From the IMG/VR virus record IMGVR_UViG_3300037202_000023, positions 1 through 48,914 of that record: a stretch of 48,914 nt of DNA; one strand, 5' to 3'. The position numbers and the translations under genes were made by a program. The notes under the pieces were generated by a model. It was not told the origin of the DNA. It made no database searches and was given only the letters and a program-made list of their open reading frames with translations. The DNA comes from a virus. This document shows positions 1 to 6,547 of the stretch, in pieces (the stretch's first letter is position 1; every line of letters starts with the position of its first letter).

Positions 1-1425
1 GTGCGTGAAGGCGTCGAGGGCGAGCAGGGGCGCCGGGGCGTACCTGGACTGCTCGGGCTCACCGGACCGACCGGACCGACCGGACCGATCGGGCCGGTCG
101 GTTTGGGAGCCCGCGGGCTACAGGGCGATCCGGGCGAGGATGGGCGCCAGGGCGTGCCGGGGCCACTAGGTCAAACCGGCTTGACAGGCACCACGGGCAT
201 CCAAGGTGCACCCGGTGTATCTGTGGTGCGTGAGGGTATCGAGGGCGAGCAGGGGCGCCGCGGCGTACAGGGTCTTGTCGGGGCCCCTGGCGCGCAGGGC
301 GTTCCGGGCGTTGCGGCGCATCGTCCGTACCATGACGAGCCGCACATGTTCGGCCGCGTGCGCTCAGATTTCCGCAACATCGATGGGCCGGTAGTCATAA
401 TGAACGCCGGACCCGCCAACGCTCTTACAATTGCGAGCGGAGTTAGCGCTTGGGGTATAAGCATTGTAAGCCCCAATAACGCGGGTCTGTCTTATGGAAT
501 GCTGATTACGGCGGGGACGAGCGGCGCCGATGTGGCTCTGCAGGTTCGCTCCGCTGCTGGAAACAATCTCCTACTGGTCTATGGTGACGGAAGCGGCTTC
601 CTCGGATACGCCACACCGGGCGCCGTATTTACCTGGAATGCTGCCGGCGCTGTGACGGTAAACGTCCCGGCAAGCGGCCTGCAGTTTAACATCCTGGATG
701 CCAACGGCTACGGCGTCTACGTCTCTCAGGAAGACTCACTGAATTTCAACTACGGGCGCAACAGCACATCCGATGGGTATATCAACTATCACGGGTACGC
801 CGATGGGGCCACGCAGTTTCGGAGCCTGAATATCTGTAACGGCAAGACAGGACAACTAGCGCGTTTTGACGCCACCGGCATTCCGCTGACGCTCTACGGC
901 AACAACGAGGTGCTACAGTTACACACCAATGTCGCGCGCGGCTCCGGGCAGAACTACCTAGAGTTTGATGACCCCTCGGGGATGAAGGGGTACTTTGGCT
1001 ATGGCTCGGGGACCAACGACAACTTCTACATATACAACGGCCTCGCGAATATAGCGTTTTTTGCGAGTGGCGGACTGGTAATGACTCTTAGCGGTGCACT
1101 CGGGACGGGGGCCGTTCAAGCAACGGCCGGTGTGCTGAGCACTGTTTCCGACGAACGCGCCAAGAACAACATCCACCCCTTCACACATGGGCTCGCCGAG
1201 ATACTTAAGCTTAAGCCTATCCTGCATGGCTACGACAAAAAACTTTCAGGGATTGACACGCCCAGGACTGACTACCCCGGTTTCTCCGCGCAGAATGTCC
1301 AGGGCGCCATACCGGAAGCTGTCGAGGCCGGGGCCGATGGCATGCTGAGCCTCTCAGACCGCGGCATTTTGGCAGCGCTTGTGAACGCTGTACAAGAACT
1401 GGCCGCCAAGATACCATCCAAGTAG
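1..1425 (+). CDS. Tail fibre/spike, C-terminal part (collagen-like repeats plus S74 chaperone); 5' end cut by window
   Basis: Residues 1-102 are Gly-X-Y collagen-like repeats, followed by a beta-rich receptor-binding region and, from about residue 380, an intramolecular chaperone of the Peptidase_S74 type. The S74 signature is visible as SDERAKNN, with the presumed cleavage serine S383 and its lysine partner K388. In this family the chaperone trimerises the fibre and then cuts itself off. The GTG at base 1 codes an internal valine of a repeat, not a start: the same VREG repeat recurs at base 226, and the gene at 47551-48914 ends in the same repeat in the same frame. The two pieces are most likely one gene. 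Which receptor it binds is not readable from sequence. Confidence 0.88.
   Translation: MREGVEGEQGRRGVPGLLGLTGPTGPTGPIGPVGLGARGLQGDPGEDGRQGVPGPLGQTGLTGTTGIQGAPGVSVVREGIEGEQGRRGVQGLVGAPGAQGVPGVAAHRPYHDEPHMFGRVRSDFRNIDGPVVIMNAGPANALTIASGVSAWGISIVSPNNAGLSYGMLITAGTSGADVALQVRSAAGNNLLLVYGDGSGFLGYATPGAVFTWNAAGAVTVNVPASGLQFNILDANGYGVYVSQEDSLNFNYGRNSTSDGYINYHGYADGATQFRSLNICNGKTGQLARFDATGIPLTLYGNNEVLQLHTNVARGSGQNYLEFDDPSGMKGYFGYGSGTNDNFYIYNGLANIAFFASGGLVMTLSGALGTGAVQATAGVLSTVSDERAKNNIHPFTHGLAEILKLKPILHGYDKKLSGIDTPRTDYPGFSAQNVQGAIPEAVEAGADGMLSLSDRGILAALVNAVQELAAKIPSK
91..275. repeat. Near-identical copy of the window's last 185 bases
   Basis: Bases 91-275 match 48730-48914 with one visible mismatch (A at 149, G at 48788), and the reading frame agrees in both. 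Before base 91 the two copies diverge, so this is not a simple terminal overlap of identical ends. The unit lies within a collagen tandem array whose VREG-EGEQGRRG motif repeats at a 225-bp step (bases 1 and 226). Confidence 0.9.
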
Positions 1426-1434
1426 AGACACATC

Positions 1435-2358
1435 ATGGCAAACACAGCTTCAACTACCACGGCTATCAGCAACGCAGCGACGGCGAACTTTCGCACGTGG
1501 GTGGCGGAAATCATCGCGCAGTTGATCGCGGTCGGCCTGACGCAGACGGCAGACACCGGGCAGATAAACACTGGGACGGTGAACAAGTCGGGGTCTACCA
1601 GCACGGCAGTTGGATACGCCATCTTTCGATTCAATGACACCCTGCAATCCTCTTCGCCGATCTACCTTCGCCTCGATTTCGGCAACGGGTCCGCCCTGTC
1701 CAACCCCGCGGTATGGCTTACTGTCGGCACCAGCACCAACGGTGCCGGCGTGCTCGGCGGCGTTGTGGTCACTCAGTGCGCGTGCTTCGTAGACCAAGCG
1801 CCTAATTCGACATCCACGACGTACCTATCCCGGTTCGTCTACAACCCGACGTACGGGTTTTTGGCGATGGCCTGGAAGATAGGCTCCAATGCGAACGGGG
1901 TGTACTCGGCGATGGGGGGATTTATTATAGGTAGAAGCAACGACGCCACGGGGGCGGCGACAGCAGATGCGGCCTTTGTAATCACAAACTCAAGCACTAC
2001 CTCTGGCAACGCCAGTGGGGGGTACTTGCAGTGCATCAGCTTCCTTAATTCTGCGTTGTACCCCATGTCCAGTGGGACGCCGGCCTGGGCTTCAGACTGG
2101 CAGTATTTACCGTTCTACCAAGAGCTGTCAACGACATCGTTGATAGGGACTAACATCCAGGTCGGCATGACTTTCTACACCACGCCGAACATAGAACTCA
2201 GTGACCACATGGCAATAGCGTATTTGGCCGACATACCCGTCAGCACAACCGTCTCCATGACTTTGGTGGGGTCAACCTCGAAGACGTACATTGGCGTCGG
2301 GTACATATTCGGGTCCTATGCGTTCGCAAACTTGGGCAACGTGATTCTCTGGCAATAA
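1435..2358 (+). CDS. Putative virion (tail-associated) protein
   Basis: A 307-residue protein that begins nine bases after the tail-fibre stop. It is rich in Thr, Ser, Ala, Gly and aromatic residues, with no signal peptide, no membrane segment and no enzymatic motif that I recognise. The N-terminus (about 1-45) looks helical and the rest looks like beta-sandwich structure. Its position between the fibre and the lysis genes suggests a tail tip, fibre accessory or adhesion protein. The N-terminal stretch MANTASTTTAISNAA resembles the start of the next small gene (MSTYTIISNTNKALL), hinting at a shared attachment segment. Function is inferred from context only. Confidence 0.75.
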   Translation: MANTASTTTAISNAATANFRTWVAEIIAQLIAVGLTQTADTGQINTGTVNKSGSTSTAVGYAIFRFNDTLQSSSPIYLRLDFGNGSALSNPAVWLTVGTSTNGAGVLGGVVVTQCACFVDQAPNSTSTTYLSRFVYNPTYGFLAMAWKIGSNANGVYSAMGGFIIGRSNDATGAATADAAFVITNSSTTSGNASGGYLQCISFLNSALYPMSSGTPAWASDWQYLPFYQELSTTSLIGTNIQVGMTFYTTPNIELSDHMAIAYLADIPVSTTVSMTLVGSTSKTYIGVGYIFGSYAFANLGNVILWQ

Positions 2359-2359
2359 C

Positions 2360-2527
2360 ATGTCTACCTACACGATCATCAGCAACACCAACAAAGCTCT
2401 GCTCACGTCGTTCGTGACGACGCTCCTTGCGGGTGCGCCGAAGGCTGTCACTCCGCTGGTCAAGCCCATAAGCAACCCCGCCGCGGGCGGTGGGGGTGGC
2501 GGCGGGTCGGCCGGCTATGCCATTTGA
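2360..2527 (+). CDS. Small Gly-tailed protein (55 aa)
   Basis: ATG at 2360 opens one base after the previous stop and reads 55 codons to TGA at 2525-2527. The first 40 residues (MSTYTIISNTNKALLTSFVT...) form a helix-like segment, and the tail has a run of seven glycines. I recognise no family. Tight packing between two virion-type genes supports a real, co-translated gene. It could be a truncated relative of the N-terminal segment of the preceding protein. Confidence 0.5.
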   Translation: MSTYTIISNTNKALLTSFVTTLLAGAPKAVTPLVKPISNPAAGGGGGGGSAGYAI

Positions 2528-2574
2528 TATCCCCATTTAAACCGAGTAACATTCACTCACCTTAGGAGAACACC

Positions 2575-2952
2575 GTGCAGAACAGCAGACTTCAGATCCC
2601 GGCCGTCGCGGCGAACGTCACAACGAGCACGCTGTTGCTCAACCCGTTCATTACGTCCCTCACGGGGCCTACTGGGTTCGTGGCGACGCAGCCGTACATC
2701 CTGGTGCGCCACATCCGCGCGGTAAATACCTCGACCACGACCCAGTACACCGTCACGTGCTTCTACGGTACGGCGAACACCCTGGCGGCCATCTGGTCGG
2801 CAGCGGCGGTCGCGGCCTCGAGCTACATCGATTGGTACGGCGAGCTGAAGCTCACCGGCACGTCCACGTCGGCCGGCTTCCTGCTGTGGGGTGGCGCGAG
2901 TAACGCGGCGATATATTTTAACTTTGACGACGCTGAGATCGGGTTCCAATAA
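2575..2952 (+). CDS. Putative virion protein, beta-rich (125 aa)
   Basis: It starts at GTG 2575 with a good AGGAG ribosome site at about 2563. The protein has alternating hydrophobic/Thr-Ser strands (QYTVTCFYGTANTL, GELKLTGTSTS) like small phage head or tail decoration proteins, and no signal peptide. It ends three bases before the first membrane gene of the lysis cassette. Structural role is inferred from composition and position; no family recognised. Confidence 0.65.
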   Translation: MQNSRLQIPAVAANVTTSTLLLNPFITSLTGPTGFVATQPYILVRHIRAVNTSTTTQYTVTCFYGTANTLAAIWSAAAVAASSYIDWYGELKLTGTSTSAGFLLWGGASNAAIYFNFDDAEIGFQ

Positions 2953-2955
2953 GTC

Positions 2956-3216
2956 GTGAGCGCGATGCTTGATGACTTTGCAGAAGTGCGAGCGCTGCTA
3001 GCGATGGCGGCGCTCGCTTCCCTGATCGTTATGGTCTGGACCGGGCACATCACCGGCATGGTTTTCGGAGCGTGCTTCACAACGGTTTTCGGCTGCTACA
3101 CGGCGCACTCCTGCATTGACGACAAGATACCGAATCGCCCCGAATTGCGAGAGCGCGAGCACGTAGAGAGCGTACTCGCCATTCAAGAGAAAACCGATGC
3201 CAGCCATACCCCTTAA
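2956..3216 (+). CDS. Membrane protein, putative holin (86 aa)
   Basis: Two hydrophobic helices (about residues 12-31 and 33-50) are separated by a short polar turn, followed by a charged C-terminal tail. This is the plan of a small class II-like holin. It starts at GTG 2956 (an ATG three codons in is possible) and overlaps the i-spanin gene by 20 bases. Holins form the inner-membrane lesion that triggers lysis. The gene lies directly before spanin and lysozyme genes, but a second membrane protein in the cassette (3968-4468) is an equally good candidate, so the assignment is tentative. Confidence 0.55.
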   Translation: MSAMLDDFAEVRALLAMAALASLIVMVWTGHITGMVFGACFTTVFGCYTAHSCIDDKIPNRPELREREHVESVLAIQEKTDASHTP

Positions 3217-3691
3217 GGACTACCTCTACGCGGGCGCAATTGCGGTGCTGTTGATCGCGTTCGGCCTCTTCATAAGGCACGAGCGCAGCGTCGGCGCAGC
3301 GAAGGTCGTGGCCGCGGACCAGAAGGCCGTCGCGGCCCAGGTCGAGCGCAACGCGGCTGTCCAGACCATCGCGAACGTCGCTACTCAACTCGCTCAGGTG
3401 AAATATGAAAACGCGATTGCTGCTCCTATTGCTCACGTTGCCCCTGTCAACTGCTTGCGTCACATCCCACGCAGTAGTGGCCCCCTGCCCGGCACCCCCA
3501 GTGGTGCAGTCAGTGGAGACAACGCCACCATCATCGGAAGCGCAAATCCGAGCAGCGCTCCTGCCGTATCAGGACCAGACCTTGCCACAGCCTTAGTCAC
3601 CATAGGTCGCGATGACGACGCTAAGATCAAAGCATTGCAGGACATTATCGCCGGCTTGCGCGCGGAAATGGAGAAATCAAATGTCAAGTGA
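3197..3691 (+). CDS. i-spanin, Rz-like inner-membrane spanin subunit
   Basis: A 164-residue protein with one N-terminal membrane anchor (about residues 8-27, LYAGAIAVLLIAFGLFI) and a periplasmic part. The first periplasmic portion (28-75) is a charged Ala/Gln/Val coiled-coil-like helix, typical of Rz proteins. Spanins fuse inner and outer membranes in the last step of Gram-negative host lysis. A lipoprotein gene sits wholly inside it in the +2 frame (3405-3596), the classic embedded Rz/Rz1 arrangement. The stretch that overlaps the nested gene is Pro/Ser/Thr-rich with little structure, as expected for dual-coded DNA. The C-terminal 25 residues return to a helical pattern. Confidence 0.82.
   Translation: MPAIPLKDYLYAGAIAVLLIAFGLFIRHERSVGAAKVVAADQKAVAAQVERNAAVQTIANVATQLAQVKYENAIAAPIAHVAPVNCLRHIPRSSGPLPGTPSGAVSGDNATIIGSANPSSAPAVSGPDLATALVTIGRDDDAKIKALQDIIAGLRAEMEKSNVK
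3405..3596 (+). CDS. o-spanin, Rz1-like outer-membrane lipoprotein, nested in the i-spanin gene
   Basis: A 63-residue protein with Lys/Arg at the start, a poly-Leu core and the lipobox LSTAC, so Cys18 would be lipidated. The mature part is short and Pro-rich (APCPAPPVV), as in Rz1 proteins. It is coded entirely inside the i-spanin gene in another frame. Known o-spanins pair through their C-terminus with the i-spanin to bridge the periplasm. Lipobox, size, proline content and nesting all agree, so confidence is high. Confidence 0.87.
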   Translation: MKTRLLLLLLTLPLSTACVTSHAVVAPCPAPPVVQSVETTPPSSEAQIRAALLPYQDQTLPQP

Positions 3692-3971
3692 GCCTTTCAC
3701 CGCGCAAGACGCGAATAACCTCATTCAGATCGCCCGGTCCGCCCCGCTGCAGAACATGGCCGCGGCCGAAGCGGTAAACGCGCTGCTCACGAAGTTCGCC
3801 GCGTTCGCGAACGAGTGGTTCTCGCCGCCCAAGCCGGCCGCGCCGATTGGGCCGCCTGACCCGATCGTTGACCCGCTGGTGCCGACGCGCCTCGGGATGA
3901 TTAAGGCCGGTATCCAGGTTAACCCGCCAGCGACCGACGAAGAACTGTTTGAGCTTGGAAGAACGCGATGA
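3681..3971 (+). CDS. Hypothetical protein (96 aa) in lysis cassette
   Basis: ATG 3681 overlaps the end of the i-spanin gene by 11 bases, and the stop overlaps the next start (ATGA). Residues 1-50 look helical (QDANNLIQIARSAPLQNMAAAEAVN), then comes a Pro-rich linker and a short C-terminal segment (TDEELFELGRTR). No membrane segment or catalytic motif is visible. The location between spanins and a holin-like gene suggests a late role, but the function is unknown. Confidence 0.65.
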   Translation: MSSEPFTAQDANNLIQIARSAPLQNMAAAEAVNALLTKFAAFANEWFSPPKPAAPIGPPDPIVDPLVPTRLGMIKAGIQVNPPATDEELFELGRTR

Positions 3972-4468
3972 CCGATCTCAGCTCAGCGGCCAATATGGCG
4001 ATAATCGCCGGGGCAGTGGTGTCGTCATTCGGCACCCTGCTCGCTGGCGTTGCCGCGGTGGGCGGCTGGCGCTCGTCGCTGAGAAACGGCCGTGCCGTGG
4101 ACCAAGCGAACGCGCAAGGCGCGAAAACCGCCGAGAAGATTCAAGAGATCCACGTGCAGACTAATAACATGAAGGACCAACTCGTTGCTGCGGTAGGTAT
4201 CAACGCGCGGAAGTCGGGCATCGAGCACGAGCAGCAGATGCAGATCGCGAGAGAGATGCAGACCTCCCTCCTGGTGGCAGCGTTGGCGGACCCCAAGGCT
4301 ACAGCGGCGGAGAAATCGGACGCGGCGGCACTCGCCAGTAGGCCGGTAGCTGTCGCAACAGAAGCCACGGCGACCGTGGCGGGAGCACCGGCCCCGGTTC
4401 CGGTCACTATCGTGGCGCACACGCCGGTCCCCGTGACGCAGACACCGGCAACGGATGCCTCGCTATGA
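3968..4468 (+). CDS. Membrane protein with coiled coil, holin-like candidate (166 aa)
   Basis: One N-terminal hydrophobic helix (about residues 8-32, AIIAGAVVSSFGTLLAGVAAVGGW) is followed by a long Gln/Glu/Lys-rich helical region (40-110) and an Ala/Pro/Val/Thr-rich low-complexity tail. A single TM plus long soluble helix could be a class III-type holin or an antiholin-like regulator. It overlaps the lysozyme gene by four bases (ATGATG/TGA), so the two are translationally coupled, which favours a lysis role. No firm family match. Confidence 0.6.
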   Translation: MTDLSSAANMAIIAGAVVSSFGTLLAGVAAVGGWRSSLRNGRAVDQANAQGAKTAEKIQEIHVQTNNMKDQLVAAVGINARKSGIEHEQQMQIAREMQTSLLVAALADPKATAAEKSDAAALASRPVAVATEATATVAGAPAPVPVTIVAHTPVPVTQTPATDASL

Positions 4469-4899
4469 TGCTCGGTCTAGCCGGCCGCAAGCTGATACAG
4501 AGCTACGAGAAGTGCTGCCTGACGGCGTACCAGGACGAACGCGGAATCTGGACGATCGGATGGGGACACACGGGCAAGGACGTGTACCAGGGGCTCGTCT
4601 GGACGCAGGCGCAGGCCGACTCCTACTTCCTCATTGATACAAGCATGGCGCAGTGCATCGTCAACAAGACTATTCACTGCGCAGTGAATCAGAACCAGTT
4701 CGACGCGATGGTGTCCCTGGCATTTAACATAGGCGAGACGGCGTTCGGATGCTCAACGCTCGGGCGCATGGTAAATGGCGGCGACTTAGTGGGCGCCGCG
4801 ATGCAATTCCCCCTTTGGGACCACGCTGGCGGCCACGTGAGCGAAGGGCTCGAGACTCGGCGCGAGGCAGAAGCGGCCCTTTTCAAGACCCCGGTTTGA
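4465..4899 (+). CDS. Endolysin, GH24 (T4-lysozyme family) muramidase
   Basis: A 144-residue single-domain lysozyme. The T4-type catalytic triad has the expected spacing: E15, D24 and T30 in SYEKCCLTAYQDERGIWTIGWGHT, and the GWGHT signature follows. The later FDAMVSLAFNIG segment is also typical of GH24. The family cleaves the beta-1,4 bond between MurNAc and GlcNAc in peptidoglycan. There is no signal peptide or signal-anchor, so release would depend on a holin. Five Cys residues is high for a phage lysozyme and may mean disulphides once in the periplasm. Length is normal for the family. Confidence 0.93.
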   Translation: MMLGLAGRKLIQSYEKCCLTAYQDERGIWTIGWGHTGKDVYQGLVWTQAQADSYFLIDTSMAQCIVNKTIHCAVNQNQFDAMVSLAFNIGETAFGCSTLGRMVNGGDLVGAAMQFPLWDHAGGHVSEGLETRREAEAALFKTPV

Positions 4900-4907
4900 T
4901 TTAGCGG

Positions 4908-4936
4908 TTGATAGGGACTACCCTGTACGGTAGCAA
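4908..4936 (+). promoter_or_regulatory. Possible promoter for the lipoprotein gene
   Basis: TTGATA at 4908-4913 (one mismatch to the sigma-70 -35 box), a 17-base spacer, then TAGCAA at 4931-4936 as a weak -10. The predicted transcript starts just before the AGGAG site of the lipoprotein gene. An inverted repeat CTACC/GGTAG lies in the spacer. A private promoter is what a cargo gene would have, but the -10 is poor. Confidence 0.35.
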
Positions 4937-4952
4937 ATCCCAGGAGCATCAC

Positions 4953-6101
4953 ATGTTTAAGACCCTTTTTGCACTCTGCGTAGCAGCGATGCTCACAGCC
5001 TGCGGTGGCAACGCCCTGATGGCCGGCCCCGAAGTCGCCACGTATTGCCCCAACGCACTCCAAAGTACGTGCCCTGGCGACACCAGCAGCTCAACGAGCT
5101 CGTCCAGCTCGTCCAGCGGCGCGACCAGCAGTTCCACCAGTTCATCCAGCGGTGACACCGGCAGCTCGACCAGTTCATCCAGCGGTGACACCAGCAGTTC
5201 CACCAGTTCATCCAGTTCCTCGGGTGGCTCCAGCACCTCGAGTAGCTCGTCCAGTTCGTCCAGTTCGTCCAGCTCGTCCAGTGGCTCGAGCAGCTCGTCC
5301 AGCTCGTCCAGCGGCCCGCTTGTGCCACTTGGCGCGGTCCAGACGGTAGGCGACTTCGGTGGTACGGCCGGTATGACCAACACGGGGACCCTGACCACGA
5401 TCGTTGGCGACCTGGGAACGAACACGACAACCACGTCGTCGCTCACGGGTTTTCATGACACCACGGGTAATATCTTCACAGAGACCACGGCGAACATTGG
5501 CACCGTGACGGGCACGATCTACTCCTGCACCGTCTCCACGGTCGGATCTGATGACGCCTCAGTCAACGCGGTGAAGTGCGCGACCGGCGCCCCCAACGCG
5601 ACGCAAATGTGGCAGGACGCAGACACTGCGTACTTGCAGTTGCAGGCGATGCCGTTCTCCGCGCCGACGTTGGGCGACAGCTTGGCCGGGCTCACCCTCG
5701 GCGTAGGCTACGGCTGCACGGTCAGCCCATGCGTCTACCAGTCCGCCCCCGGATCGTTCTCGATCGTTGGTGGGGACTTGACGCTCACTGGCTCGAGCAC
5801 TGACGTGTTCGTGTTCCAGATGGCCTCGAGCCTTACGGTAGGCGATGCCAATGGCGGGGCCTGCGCGAACGTGACCCTCGCTGGTAGCGTGCAACCGAAG
5901 AACGTGTTTTGGGAAGTTGGCTCCGGGGCGACGATCAACGCGCCCGGTGGGTGCACCTTCGTCGGAACCGTAATCGCGAGCGCGGGTGTCGAAGTCTCGA
6001 CAGTTGGTAACGTCGGTATCACGGATATCGAGGGCCGGCTCATGTCGCTGAATGCTTCAGTGACCATTGTCGATACGGTCATCAACGTACCGGCGCCTTA
6101 A
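4953..6101 (+). CDS. Secreted lipoprotein with Ser-rich stalk and DUF3494 (ice-binding-like) domain
   Basis: A 382-residue protein. Start chosen at ATG 4953 because AGGAG lies 7 bases upstream and it gives a clean signal peptide; an earlier in-frame start does not. Residues 1-16 are a lipoprotein signal with lipobox LTAC, giving lipidated Cys17 followed by GG. Residues about 40-122 are almost pure Ser/Thr with GDT breaks, an extended stalk. The rest matches the DUF3494 pattern: GGDLTLTGSSTDVFVFQM, then NVFWEVGSGATI and TFVGTVIASAGVEV, near-repeats of a beta-solenoid. This family includes ice-binding proteins and adhesin-like surface proteins. It is not a lysis or virion gene by layout and looks like cargo that would be displayed on the infected cell. 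Actual ice binding is not shown. Confidence 0.85.
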   Translation: MFKTLFALCVAAMLTACGGNALMAGPEVATYCPNALQSTCPGDTSSSTSSSSSSSGATSSSTSSSSGDTGSSTSSSSGDTSSSTSSSSSSGGSSTSSSSSSSSSSSSSSSGSSSSSSSSSGPLVPLGAVQTVGDFGGTAGMTNTGTLTTIVGDLGTNTTTTSSLTGFHDTTGNIFTETTANIGTVTGTIYSCTVSTVGSDDASVNAVKCATGAPNATQMWQDADTAYLQLQAMPFSAPTLGDSLAGLTLGVGYGCTVSPCVYQSAPGSFSIVGGDLTLTGSSTDVFVFQMASSLTVGDANGGACANVTLAGSVQPKNVFWEVGSGATINAPGGCTFVGTVIASAGVEVSTVGNVGITDIEGRLMSLNASVTIVDTVINVPAP

Positions 6102-6547
6102 GGATTGTCGAGCCTCATAGTCTGCACCTTGCCGCCGCAGTTCGGGTCGATCAGACACGCGATCTGCACGGCCTTAACGGCTGTGGCGTGCATGTACATC
6201 GCACCGAGCGCCGCCTTGCAGCCGGTGCCAATCGCGTAGAACGGCTCGAGGACTTGCTCGGGCTCGAGGCTCGAGTCCCACTCCCACAGGCCGGTCTTGT
6301 CGAGCACAAGGCACGTCCAATCAACCTTCGCATCCGTGATGGCCTCGGGCGGCTTCTTGGGCCTCGTGCCGTACCAGCGGACGAACACGATGCCGGGCGC
6401 CGATGCGCCGGCCGTCGCGATGACACACCCGTCCTTGCGGAACAGCTTGACGCTCGAGTCGAAGAACCGAATGCCCGACTCCTTGCCCTCGACAGTCACG
6501 CGGCTGTCCGCGGCGATCACCCCGTCGCGGTAGGCGATGACTGTCAT
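6098..6547 (-). CDS. Ntn-hydrolase / proteasome beta-like (HslV-like) phage protein
   Basis: A 149-residue protein beginning MTVIAYRDGVIAADSRVT, the start of the proteasome/HslV fold. After Met removal Thr1 would be the nucleophile, and K33 and D13 fall near the expected catalytic Lys and Asp. The C-terminal AIGTGCKAALGAMYMHATA and NCGGKVQTMRL are also characteristic. HslV is a compartmental protease working with an ATPase; no such ATPase is seen here, so it may act alone, self-process or borrow a host unfoldase. It is the last gene of the leftward unit; its stop overlaps the convergent lipoprotein gene by four bases with no obvious terminator between them. Substrate unknown. Confidence 0.8.
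   Translation of the reverse strand: MTVIAYRDGVIAADSRVTVEGKESGIRFFDSSVKLFRKDGCVIATAGASAPGIVFVRWYGTRPKKPPEAITDAKVDWTCLVLDKTGLWEWDSSLEPEQVLEPFYAIGTGCKAALGAMYMHATAVKAVQIACLIDPNCGGKVQTMRLDNP

Noticed and set aside
1-3. GTG at base 1 as the start codon of the tail fibre
   Set aside because: It is an internal Val of a collagen unit that recurs at base 226 and at the window end; the gene is cut by the window.
4949-5446. Long antisense frames opposite the Ser-rich stalk
   Set aside because: They only mirror the TCC/AGC repeats (Leu/Asp/Glu or Trp/Ser runs), without ribosome sites or plausible proteins.
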